This document shows, one piece after another, positions 17,998 through 26,688 of a DNA stretch of 64,000 nucleotides. Positions within the stretch are counted from its first letter, which is position 1. Every line of letters begins with the position of its first letter. The position numbers were made by a program, and so were the translations under genes. The stretch covers positions 148,634-212,633 of the forward strand of contig DCKD01000087.1 in NCBI GenBank assembly GCA_002320245.1, given 5' to 3'. Source of the DNA: Lachnospiraceae bacterium UBA1683. GTDB lineage: Bacteria; Bacillota; Clostridia; Lachnospirales; Lachnospiraceae. The notes beneath the pieces were generated by a model. That model had not been told where the DNA came from and did no database searches. It saw only the letters and a program-made list of their open reading frames with translations.

Positions 17998-19116
17998 TTA
18001 TAATGCATACCTTTCGTTTTTTTCAACCACTACTTTAATACCATCCTCACCGATATATCTTGTATTCGCACGAATGGTGCCGCGGCTTTCCACAATGCAA
18101 TTCTCGATATAAGTATTGTCTCCGAGGTATACATCGTTCAGGATAATTGAGTTCTTAATCACACAATTATTTCCGACATATACTTTTTTGAAAATCACAG
18201 AATTTTCAATCGTTCCGTTAATAATGCTTCCGCTTCCCACAAGGCTGTTCTTCACAACCGCACCCGGATTATATTTTGCAGGCGGCTGGTCGCTCACTTT
18301 GGAGTAAATCTCCGGGAGCTGCTTGAAGAAGTAATCCCTTACCTCCGGCTTCAGAAAATCCATGTTTGTCTTGTAATAGGCATCCACTGTCGAGATATTG
18401 CTCCAGTAACTTCCAATCTTGTATCCGTAAATCTTTTTCAGATTTTTATAACGAATCAGAATGTCATTTACAAAATCATGCCGCTCCTCTTCCGCACAAC
18501 GTTCAATCAAATCAATCAACTGCCGTCTTCGGATTACATAGATTCCGGTGGATACAGTCTGAGAACGCGCAACCATCGGTTTTTCTTCAAACTCCTCAAT
18601 CCGTGCCGCTTCATTCATGCGGACGGTTCCGTAACGAGTCGCATCCTCCTTTGGCCCCAGTTCTTTTACAACAACCGTAATATCTGCCTTTTTGGCGATA
18701 TGGTACTCAAGCACCTTATTGTAATCCAGCTTGTACACGGCATCACCGGATGTGATGATTACATATGGCTCATGGCATTTCTTCAGGAAATCCAGATTCT
18801 GATAAATCGCATCTGCTGTTCCTCTGTACCAATATCCATTATCCGCTGTAATCGTCGGAGTGAATACATACAATCCGCCCTGTTTTCTTCCGAAGTTCCA
18901 CCACTTGGAGGAATTCAGATGTTCATTCAGCGACCTGGCATTATACTGTGTCAGTACAGCCACTTTCTGTATTCTTGAATTCGTCATATTGCTCAGCGCA
19001 AAATCAATTGCACGGTAACTGGATGCAACCGGCATCGCTGCAGCCGCCCTCTTTTCCGTCAGCTCATGCATCTTTTTACTGTTTCCGCCTGCCAGAATAA
19101 TTCCCACTGCTCTCAT
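17998..19116 (-). CDS. glgD: Glucose-1-phosphate adenylyltransferase, GlgD subunit
   Basis: 372-aa companion subunit of ADP-glucose pyrophosphorylase, required for or enhancing glycogen synthesis with GlgC in clostridia and bacilli. It has the N-terminal nucleotidyltransferase fold (IILAGGNSKKMHELT, a degenerate version of the GlgC signature) and a C-terminal left-handed beta-helix with hexapeptide repeats (VIKNSIILNDVYLGDN). It overlaps the end of glgC by 4 nt, so translation is coupled. The degenerate N-terminal loop fits a regulatory subunit. Confidence 0.93.
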   Translation of the reverse strand: MRAVGIILAGGNSKKMHELTEKRAAAAMPVASSYRAIDFALSNMTNSRIQKVAVLTQYNARSLNEHLNSSKWWNFGRKQGGLYVFTPTITADNGYWYRGTADAIYQNLDFLKKCHEPYVIITSGDAVYKLDYNKVLEYHIAKKADITVVVKELGPKEDATRYGTVRMNEAARIEEFEEKPMVARSQTVSTGIYVIRRRQLIDLIERCAEEERHDFVNDILIRYKNLKKIYGYKIGSYWSNISTVDAYYKTNMDFLKPEVRDYFFKQLPEIYSKVSDQPPAKYNPGAVVKNSLVGSGSIINGTIENSVIFKKVYVGNNCVIKNSIILNDVYLGDNTYIENCIVESRGTIRANTRYIGEDGIKVVVEKNERYAL

Positions 19117-20387
19117 ACGTGCTCACCTGCCTTTATTAATGTCTCACCACTTGCGAGCACTCCATCGCTGTAATCTTCTGCGGATGTCACACCACTAATG
19201 GCGGTATTCTTACCAATCTGAACATTGGATGGAATTACGGAATTTTCTCCGATGGTAGCCAGACCACCGCTGTAAATATTCGGCTTTGTTTTATTCGGGA
19301 CTTCGCTTCCGATGCCAATCACTACATTATCCCCGATGTCAGTGCTTTCTGCAATAATCGCTTTATCAATCACGCAGTTTTCTCCGATAGTAACGTCTCT
19401 CATAATAATCGAATCCCTGATTACACCTCCCTTGCCAATGGTTACCCCTGCACCTAGCACAGAATTATGTACCTCACCGTATACTTCTGTTCCGTTGCTG
19501 ATAATACAACGGTCCACAACTGCCTGCTCTGAAATATACTGCGGCGGAAGATTGGAACTGTTCGTGTAAATCTTCCAGAATTCCTCGTACAGATTGAACT
19601 CCGGAATGATATCAATCAACTCCATATTGGCTTCCCAATATGAACTCAATGTTCCGACGTCTTTCCAAAATCCATTGTATTCATATGCAAATAGCCTGTC
19701 CCCTTTTTCATGACAATACGGAATGATATGTTTTCCGAAATCGCAATTCGGCTGCCTGGAAAGCTGAATCAGGGCGTCCCTCAATACCGGCCAGCTAAAG
19801 ATATAAATTCCCATAGATGCCAGATTGCTGCTTGGTTTCTCCGGTTTCTCCTCAAATTCTTTGATTCTGCCGTCATCGTCCGTCACGACAATGCCGAATC
19901 TGCTTGCTTCCTCTATCGGCACAGGCATCGCTGCGATAGTTACGTCCGCTTTATTCGCCTTATGATAATCAAGCATTACTTCGTAATCCATCTTGTAAAT
20001 GTGATCGCCTGAAAGAATCAATACATAATCCGGGTTGTATGCCTCCATATAATTCAGGTTCTGGTAAATGGCATTCGCCGTCCCGGTATACCATTCACTG
20101 TTCGTACTCTTCTCGTACGGCGGAAGAATTGACACCCCTCCTACATTTCTGTCCAAATCCCACGGAATACCTATTCCAATATGTGTATTCAAACGCAATG
20201 GCTGGTATTGTGTCAGCACTCCGACTGTATCCACACCTGAATTAATGCAGTTACTCAGCGGGAAATCAATAATCCTGTACTTACCGCCAAAAGCAACCGC
20301 CGGCTTTGCAACTTTTGCAGTAAGAACTCCCAGTCGACTGCCTTGTCCACCCGCCAGCAGCATGGCAATCATTTCCTTTTTAATCAT
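19113..20387 (-). CDS. glgC: Glucose-1-phosphate adenylyltransferase, catalytic subunit
   Basis: Makes ADP-glucose from glucose-1-phosphate and ATP for glycogen. 424 aa with the catalytic AGGQGSRLGVLTAKVAKPAV loop, LILSGDHIYKMDY and FEEKPEKP motifs, and a C-terminal beta-helix (VLGAGVTIGKGG). ATG at 20387 follows GAGGTGA. First gene of a glgC-glgD pair; no glycogen synthase or branching enzyme is in the window. Confidence 0.95.
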   Translation of the reverse strand: MIKKEMIAMLLAGGQGSRLGVLTAKVAKPAVAFGGKYRIIDFPLSNCINSGVDTVGVLTQYQPLRLNTHIGIGIPWDLDRNVGGVSILPPYEKSTNSEWYTGTANAIYQNLNYMEAYNPDYVLILSGDHIYKMDYEVMLDYHKANKADVTIAAMPVPIEEASRFGIVVTDDDGRIKEFEEKPEKPSSNLASMGIYIFSWPVLRDALIQLSRQPNCDFGKHIIPYCHEKGDRLFAYEYNGFWKDVGTLSSYWEANMELIDIIPEFNLYEEFWKIYTNSSNLPPQYISEQAVVDRCIISNGTEVYGEVHNSVLGAGVTIGKGGVIRDSIIMRDVTIGENCVIDKAIIAESTDIGDNVVIGIGSEVPNKTKPNIYSGGLATIGENSVIPSNVQIGKNTAISGVTSAEDYSDGVLASGETLIKAGEHV

Positions 20388-20599
20388 GTAGTCACCTCAT
20401 TTCTAGTTAGATACTTTTATTATAGCATATTTTTTTCATATGTGCACATTTTTTACAAATTTATAAAGAAAAAAATTCACTTTTTATTTAATATAACCAA
20501 AAAGAACTTCTTTCAATTTTTCTCATATATAGTATAATATAAAAGATGAAGGTCAATTATGACTCTTTTTTAAAAATTTTTAAAAGAAGGTACCAATTT

Positions 20600-21976
20600 A
20601 TGTATAAGATTGATTTTAAGAAACCGATTCATATCCATTTTATCGGAATCGGCGGCATCAGCATGAGCGGGCTTGCCGAGATTCTTCTGGAAGAAGGGTT
20701 TACCGTGTCCGGCTCCGATGCAAAGGAATCCCCTCTCACCCGTCAGCTTGAGCAGCATGGTGCAAAGATTTTCTATGGCCAGAAGGCATCCAATATTGTA
20801 GACGGAATCAACTGTATTGTTTATACCGCCGCCATCAACAGGGCAAATCCCGAACTGATGGAAGCCGTTGCACGCAAGATTCCTATGCTGACGCGGGCAG
20901 AACTGCTCGGCCAGCTCATGCGGAATTATGATACTCCGATTGCCGTATCCGGAACACATGGAAAGACAACAACGACTTCCATGATTTCACATATCCTGCT
21001 GGAAGGCAAACTGGACCCGACGATTTCCGTCGGAGGAATCCTTCAGGCAATCGGCGGTAATATCCGTGTCGGACAATCTGAAACATTTATTACAGAAGCC
21101 TGTGAATATACAAACAGTTTCCTGCACTTTTTCCCGAAAATCAGTGTCATCCTGAACATTGAGGAGGACCATCTGGATTTCTTTAAGGATTTGGAAGATA
21201 TCCGCCACTCCTTCCATCAGTTTGCGGCACTCCTGCCCTCTGACGGGACGCTGGTTATCAACAGCGATATCAAGGACTACCGGGAAATATATGCCGGACT
21301 TAACTGTAATGTAGTCACTTACGGAACATCCGCAGACAGCGATTACAGCGCGCGCAATATCAGCTACAACGACAAAGGCTGCGTTGCCTTTGACCTTGTA
21401 AAGCACGGAAGAGTCACCGACCACATTCAGCTTTCCGTCACAGGGGATCACAATGTGTCCAACGCAATGGCGGCTATTGCAACTGCAGAATTGCTGGACA
21501 TCCCTATGTCCACTATTCAGAACGGGCTGCTTTCCTTTACCGGAACAGACCGCCGTTTCGAATACAAAGGCACACTGGACGGCGTGACCATCGTGGATGA
21601 CTACGCACACCATCCGACAGAAATCAAAGCAACCCTAAAAGCTGCAAAACACTATCCGCACAATGATTTGTGGTGTGTATTCCAGCCGCATACTTATACA
21701 CGTACCAAAGCCTTCTTCCATGAATTTGCCGAAGCACTTTCCCATGCAGACCATCTCGTTCTTGCAGACATCTATGCGGCACGGGAAACTGACGATTTAG
21801 GCGTATCCTCCAAGGCACTGGCGGAAGAAGTAGAAAAGCTTGGCACAGATGCTTACTATTTCCCAAGTTTCAAGGAGATAGAAAACTTCTTAAAAGAACA
21901 CTGCGGCGCAGGAGATTTGTTGATAACTATGGGTGCCGGAGATGTAGTAAACATCGGGGAAGATTTGTTAAAATAA
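20600..21976 (+). CDS. murC: UDP-N-acetylmuramate--L-alanine ligase
   Basis: ATP-dependent Mur ligase adding L-Ala to UDP-MurNAc in peptidoglycan precursor synthesis. 458 aa with N-terminal HFIGIGGISMSG (UDP-binding), the ATP loop SGTHGKTTTTSMI, EACEYTNSFLHF and DDYAHHPTEIKATL motifs. ATG at 20600 has AAAGAAGG upstream; an in-frame ATG at 20546 would add 18 untypical residues. Divergent from glgC. Confidence 0.95.
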   Translation: MYKIDFKKPIHIHFIGIGGISMSGLAEILLEEGFTVSGSDAKESPLTRQLEQHGAKIFYGQKASNIVDGINCIVYTAAINRANPELMEAVARKIPMLTRAELLGQLMRNYDTPIAVSGTHGKTTTTSMISHILLEGKLDPTISVGGILQAIGGNIRVGQSETFITEACEYTNSFLHFFPKISVILNIEEDHLDFFKDLEDIRHSFHQFAALLPSDGTLVINSDIKDYREIYAGLNCNVVTYGTSADSDYSARNISYNDKGCVAFDLVKHGRVTDHIQLSVTGDHNVSNAMAAIATAELLDIPMSTIQNGLLSFTGTDRRFEYKGTLDGVTIVDDYAHHPTEIKATLKAAKHYPHNDLWCVFQPHTYTRTKAFFHEFAEALSHADHLVLADIYAARETDDLGVSSKALAEEVEKLGTDAYYFPSFKEIENFLKEHCGAGDLLITMGAGDVVNIGEDLLK

Positions 21977-21980
21977 CAAG

Positions 21981-22012
21981 TTATCCACATTTTCCACACA
22001 CAGTTATCTACA
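21981..22012 (+). promoter_or_regulatory. Cluster of three DnaA-box-like 9-mers
   Basis: TTATCCACA (21981-21989, perfect consensus), TTTTCCACA (21990-21998) and TTATCTACA (22004-22012) lie in a row just after murC and upstream of the helicase-loading genes dnaD and dnaC/dnaI. A TGTTATAAT extended -10 occurs about 60 bp further on. DnaA regulation of the operon is a plausible inference. Confidence 0.5.
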
Positions 22013-22156
22013 AAAAAAACACCCTTCCCCCAAAAAAGTGCTTTTTCCGATGTCTCTTCGGTGTTATAATGATGCTCGCAAGCAATCAGACGCAGGTTTT
22101 TTCCGGTTGTATTGCTGATTGTGTCCCATTTGCATAAAAAGGAGTAGGGGAGATAT

Positions 22157-23287
22157 ATGAAGACGCTTAAATTAAAAAATAAATTTCAAACGAATGCGAC
22201 TTTGGTTTCAAATACATTTATCGACAATTATATGGTACAAGCCAACGGGGAATTTGTGAAAGTCTATTTGTTCTTACTGAGACATCTGGACGACCCGTGC
22301 TCAAGCCTCACAATTTCAACGATTGCAGACTGCCTGAACAACACGGAGAATGACATTCTGCGCGCATTCAAATACTGGGATTCCGAGGGACTTCTGAATC
22401 TGGAACGGGACAGCGACGGACGGATTATCGGATTAGAGCTTGCGAAAACTCCTGCCCCGGAAATGTCAGGCACACCTTCCGGACACCCCCGCGAAGTATC
22501 TGAATATACAGCGGAGGCCTCTGCTGTTGAATCTGCCGTGACCCCGGCTGCCGGAACAGCGGCCGGCATGACAGACGAAAGCACACCGTCTGTCCATGAA
22601 CCAGTTGTCCGCCCTGCTCCGAAGAAAGCAATTCCCCTTGATTCTTTCAAGGCTCAAAAGGAACTGAAATCTCTGCTGTTTATTGCGGAGCAATATCTGG
22701 GCAAGACATTGTCCCACACGGATGTAGAGACAATTACATATTTTTATAACGGACTGAATATGTCTGCAAGCCTGATTGAGTATCTGATTGAATCCTGTGT
22801 CGAAAACGGGCACAGGAGTATGCACTATATTAAGGCAGTGGCAATTTCCTGGTCGGACAACGGTGTCCGCACAATTGAGCAGGCAAAACAGAATTCTGCC
22901 AATTACAATAAGAATTGTTACACCATTCTCAGCGCATTTGGCATCAAAAACCGTGGACCTGCCGACTCGGAACTGATTTATATCCGAAAATGGACCGATG
23001 AGATGGGGTTTTCTCTGGATATCATTCAGGAAGCCTGCCGGCGCACAATTTCAGCAACTCATCAGCCAAGTTTCGAATATACGAACACGATACTGGAACG
23101 CTGGCATCAGAACCAGGTGCATCATCTGAAGGATGTCACCGCTCTGGATACGGTATTCCAGCGGGAAAAGAACTCCCGGAAAGCACCGGTGCAAAAAAAT
23201 AAGGCTGCCGCAAAAAATATGAACAATTTTGAGCGGCGCACTTATGATATGGATTCATTAGAGGAACAATTATTAAAGAGTAATTAG
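22157..23287 (+). CDS. DnaD-domain replication initiation protein
   Basis: Helicase-loading accessory protein of 376 aa. An N-terminal winged-helix DnaD-like domain (residues 1-95; FIDNYMVQANGEFVKVYLFL) is joined by a low-complexity Ala/Pro/Thr linker (about 97-160) to one or two DnaB_2/DnaD C-terminal domains (YLGKTLSHTDVETITYFYNG and a second copy ending LERWHQN). GGGGAG precedes ATG 22157. Followed 13 bp later by the DnaC/DnaI-like ATPase, giving a primosomal operon as in Bacillus. Confidence 0.85.
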   Translation: MKTLKLKNKFQTNATLVSNTFIDNYMVQANGEFVKVYLFLLRHLDDPCSSLTISTIADCLNNTENDILRAFKYWDSEGLLNLERDSDGRIIGLELAKTPAPEMSGTPSGHPREVSEYTAEASAVESAVTPAAGTAAGMTDESTPSVHEPVVRPAPKKAIPLDSFKAQKELKSLLFIAEQYLGKTLSHTDVETITYFYNGLNMSASLIEYLIESCVENGHRSMHYIKAVAISWSDNGVRTIEQAKQNSANYNKNCYTILSAFGIKNRGPADSELIYIRKWTDEMGFSLDIIQEACRRTISATHQPSFEYTNTILERWHQNQVHHLKDVTALDTVFQREKNSRKAPVQKNKAAAKNMNNFERRTYDMDSLEEQLLKSN

Positions 23288-23300
23288 AAGGAGTACAATC

Positions 23301-24302
23301 TTGGGACTTACAAATTCTCAATACCAGGCGATTATGCGCAGCTACGAACAAAAACAGCTCAGAAGCCATGACATTCTTGCCAGACATTATGAAGAAGTAT
23401 ACCGTGCATTACCGGAATACAAGTCACTGGATGACTCTATTTCGATTCTTTCCGTCCAATACGGAAAGCGTCTTCTGGGCGGAGATGACAACGCGCTGGA
23501 TTCCCTGAAGGAAGAGCTTGCCATCCTGAGGGACAGCAAGAAAAGCCTTCTGGAGTCTGCCGGATTCCCTGCGGATTACCTCGAACCGGTGTATGAATGC
23601 AGGGACTGCAAGGATACCGGCTACATTGGCAGCCAGAAGTGCCACTGCTTTAAAAAGGCCGTCACCGAACTTCTTTATGAACAGTCCAACTTAAAACAGA
23701 TACTTTCCAAAGAGAATTTTGACACATTTTCTCTGGATTATTATTCCGATAAGTTTATGGATTCAAAATCCGGTAAATCTTCACGTGAGGTTATGACAGA
23801 CGCACTTCAGACCTGTAAGGAATTTGTGCGTACATTCGGCAGGGAAGATAAGAACCTCTTTCTTTACGGTGATGTGGGAGTCGGAAAGACATTTCTCTCC
23901 AATTGCATCGCCCGGGATTTGATAGACGCCGGATTTTCGGTAATATATTACTCTGCTCCGGCGTTCTTTAACATCCTGGCACAGAGCACATTTGACAGAA
24001 GCGACATACAGTCAAAAAAGATGCAGGAATATATCTTTGACTGTGATTTGCTGATTATTGATGACCTGGGAACCGAACTTACGAATTCATTTATATCATC
24101 CCAGTTTTTTACCTGCATCAATGAAAGGCTGCTGAGCAAGAAATCCACAGTAATCTCAACCAATCTTTCACTGGACTCATTGGCAAATCTGTACACAGAA
24201 CGGTCATTTTCCAGAATTACAAGCAATTATATCCTGCTGAAACTAATTGGCGACGATATTAGAATAATTAAGAAAATACATTCAAACAGGGAGGGCAAAT
24301 AA
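23301..24302 (+). CDS. DnaC/DnaI-like helicase loader ATPase
   Basis: AAA+ ATPase of 333 aa expected to load the replicative helicase. The N-terminal domain has a zinc-binding Cys cluster like DnaI (CRDCKDTG, KCHCFKK). The ATPase domain shows Walker A YGDVGVGKTFLS and Walker B LLIIDDLGTE, then sensor residues in STNLSLD. The start is TTG 23301 with AGAAGGAG. Its stop overlaps the start of the next gene (TAATG), implying translational coupling. IstB-like transposition ATPases share the fold, but context supports DnaI. Confidence 0.88.
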   Translation: MGLTNSQYQAIMRSYEQKQLRSHDILARHYEEVYRALPEYKSLDDSISILSVQYGKRLLGGDDNALDSLKEELAILRDSKKSLLESAGFPADYLEPVYECRDCKDTGYIGSQKCHCFKKAVTELLYEQSNLKQILSKENFDTFSLDYYSDKFMDSKSGKSSREVMTDALQTCKEFVRTFGREDKNLFLYGDVGVGKTFLSNCIARDLIDAGFSVIYYSAPAFFNILAQSTFDRSDIQSKKMQEYIFDCDLLIIDDLGTELTNSFISSQFFTCINERLLSKKSTVISTNLSLDSLANLYTERSFSRITSNYILLKLIGDDIRIIKKIHSNREGK

Positions 24303-25486
24303 TGCTGCGCAGAAGCGAAAGAAACTTAGAAAATATTCCGGTAGGTGCATTGGGATTGATTCCGATTATAGGATGTGAGGCACTTGGTGATAAAGTGAAT
24401 GACTATCTCGTAAAGTGGAGAAAAGAAAGCGCCCATCAGTACAAAGATGACGTTGCTTTCACAGGATACGAGAAAGAGACTTTCATCATCGATACAAAGG
24501 TACCCCGTTTTGGCTCGGGTGAAGCCAAAGGCATCATCAACGAGTCCGTTCGCGGAAGGGACCTGTATCTCATGGTCGATGTATGTAACTATAGCCTTAC
24601 TTATTCATTGACAGGCAACGTAAACCACATGTCACCGGATGACCATTTTCAGAATCTGAAGCGTATCATTGCTGCAATTGGCGGAAAAGGAAGACGAATC
24701 AACGTCATTATGCCATTCCTGTACGAAAGCCGTCAGCATAAGAGAACCGGACGGGAATCTCTGGATTGCGCACTTGCACTTCAGGAACTGGTACGCATGG
24801 GTGTCGACAATATCATTACATTCGATGCGCATGACCCGCGTGTACAGAATGCGATTCCTCTGAGCGGATTTGAGACGGTATCCCCAACTTACCAGTTCAT
24901 CAAAGGACTGCTCCGGAATGTCAAAGACTTACAGATTGACAGCGAACACATGATGGCAATCAGCCCGGATGAAGGCGGGACAAACCGCGCAATTTACCTT
25001 GCGAACGTGCTTGGTCTTGATATGGGTATGTTCTACAAGAGGAGAGATTATACGACGATTGTAAACGGACGCAATCCAATTGTCGCGCATGAATTCCTCG
25101 GCACCTCCGTTGAGGGAAAGGACGTCATTATTATTGACGATATGATTTCCTCCGGAGACAGCATTATCGAAGTTGCCACCGAGCTGAAACGCAGAAAAGC
25201 AAAACGTATCTTTGCCGCTGCGACATTTGGTCTGTTTACAAACGGCATGGAAAAATTTGATGAGGCTTATGAAAATGGTATCATCAACGGTATCCTTACG
25301 ACAAACCTGATTTATCAGACGCCGGAACTGTTGTCTAAACCATATTACATCAACTGTGATATGAGCAAGTATATTGCATTGATTATTGATACGCTGAACC
25401 ACGACGGTTCCCTCAGTTCTATCCTCAGCCCAAATGAGAGAATCCAGAACGTATTGCACAAATATAAAAGTGGGGAAGAGATTTAA
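24302..25486 (+). CDS. prs: Ribose-phosphate pyrophosphokinase (long clostridial form)
   Basis: PRPP synthetase-family protein of 394 aa. Conserved elements include FDAHDPRVQNAIPL, the PRPP-binding loop VIIIDDMISSGDS and the catalytic-region RQHKRTGRESL. It is about 75 residues longer than classical Prs (~315 aa), mainly at the N-terminus and in the centre, so it belongs to a divergent subfamily. Translation is coupled to the helicase-loader gene by a 1-nt overlap. Activity is inferred from motifs; a housekeeping prs might exist elsewhere. Confidence 0.82.
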   Translation: MLRRSERNLENIPVGALGLIPIIGCEALGDKVNDYLVKWRKESAHQYKDDVAFTGYEKETFIIDTKVPRFGSGEAKGIINESVRGRDLYLMVDVCNYSLTYSLTGNVNHMSPDDHFQNLKRIIAAIGGKGRRINVIMPFLYESRQHKRTGRESLDCALALQELVRMGVDNIITFDAHDPRVQNAIPLSGFETVSPTYQFIKGLLRNVKDLQIDSEHMMAISPDEGGTNRAIYLANVLGLDMGMFYKRRDYTTIVNGRNPIVAHEFLGTSVEGKDVIIIDDMISSGDSIIEVATELKRRKAKRIFAAATFGLFTNGMEKFDEAYENGIINGILTTNLIYQTPELLSKPYYINCDMSKYIALIIDTLNHDGSLSSILSPNERIQNVLHKYKSGEEI

Positions 25487-25503
25487 GTTGTATGCAGAAA
25501 AGG

Positions 25504-25536
25504 AGGGGGCTGCCGGAAAAGGCATCCCCCTTTTTT
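25504..25536 (+). terminator. Terminator after prs
   Basis: GGGGG(C)TGCC pairs with GGCA(T)CCCCC across a GGAAAA loop, followed by TTTTTT. It separates prs from the convergent yibE-like gene. Confidence 0.8.
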
Positions 25537-25540
25537 CTGC

Positions 25541-26674
25541 TTATCGCTTTTTCCCAAGCGTCATAGCAGCAATCAACGCCGCTGCGGGAACTGTTGCCAC
25601 AATTCCGAACGTCCCGCAGACACCTTGTGCAATTTCAATGCTCAGATAATTGGAATTAAACAACTGGTTTGCCTGTACCTGATAAGACACAAACACCAGC
25701 AGGGTTACAAATGCGCTTCCGGCGAATGCAAGAATCAGCGTATTTGTCATTGTTCCAATCATATCTTTTCCAATCTCTATTCCCGATTGAAACAATTCCT
25801 TCACACCCAGGTTTGTATTATGGTTATAAACTTCATAAAGTGCCGAGACAATAGACATCCCCACATCCATAATCGCTCCGAGCGAAGAAATCAATACACC
25901 TGCAAACAGCACATCTTTGATTTGAAGTCCCGTGGATTCCTGAATCATAATCAGTCCTTCCGCCTCCTCGGTACTGAATCCGTCAATATGCGTCATCGAA
26001 GACATAAGCAGGAACAGAAGCAGCGAAAAAAACACTCCTATCGTAGTTGCTAAAATAGCCGCAAATGTTTTTTTGCTCTGTCCATTCAGCAGAAGCAATG
26101 TCACTGCTGTCGATAATACAGCGCAGGCTACACTCATTCCAATTGGTGAGTACCCCGAAAAAACCGTCGGTAGTAATAAACATACAACAAGATATAATGA
26201 ATATCCTAATCCGGCAATTGCTTTTATTCCTTTTCCCCGCCCGATGGCGATTATAACAAGCAATAAAATCATAATACATCCGACGGTCGGATATGTCCTG
26301 TCATAATTGTAAACCGTATAATAAACCTCCGTATTTTCCGGTCGATCCGCATTGATAATTAAGCGTGTGTTTACTTTCGCATAGACACTATGTGTAGTAG
26401 TCAGATAATTCGTGACTGTTATTTCTTTTCCTCTTTCTTCACCTTCCAGCATTCTGACTTTCAGATCCTGTGTTCCCAGTTTCAGTTTTAAATCTTTATT
26501 ATATTCCAGATTTTCAGCAGAAACCTCCACTACGATTCCTTTTTCGTAGTGGAGGGTGTCCGTGTTGAACCTTGCATATTCTTTTATTCCGGTTCTCTGG
26601 AATATCATGGTAAGAAAAACTGTCAGAATAATAATGCCAAATACAATATAATGATTATTAATTTTTTCTTTCAT
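25541..26674 (-). CDS. YibE/F family membrane protein
   Basis: 377-aa integral membrane protein of the YibE/F family (PF07907). An N-terminal membrane anchor is followed by an extracytoplasmic domain (about 30-125) and then seven or so hydrophobic segments, with the family segment LISSLGAIMDVGMSIVSAL and a helix pair near the C-terminus. The function of the family is unknown; transport has been suggested. It sits 14 bp after the surface metallophosphoesterase, so they may be cotranscribed. Confidence 0.82.
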   Translation of the reverse strand: MKEKINNHYIVFGIIILTVFLTMIFQRTGIKEYARFNTDTLHYEKGIVVEVSAENLEYNKDLKLKLGTQDLKVRMLEGEERGKEITVTNYLTTTHSVYAKVNTRLIINADRPENTEVYYTVYNYDRTYPTVGCIMILLLVIIAIGRGKGIKAIAGLGYSLYLVVCLLLPTVFSGYSPIGMSVACAVLSTAVTLLLLNGQSKKTFAAILATTIGVFFSLLLFLLMSSMTHIDGFSTEEAEGLIMIQESTGLQIKDVLFAGVLISSLGAIMDVGMSIVSALYEVYNHNTNLGVKELFQSGIEIGKDMIGTMTNTLILAFAGSAFVTLLVFVSYQVQANQLFNSNYLSIEIAQGVCGTFGIVATVPAAALIAAMTLGKKR

Positions 26675-26688
26675 GCTTCCGCTTTCTA

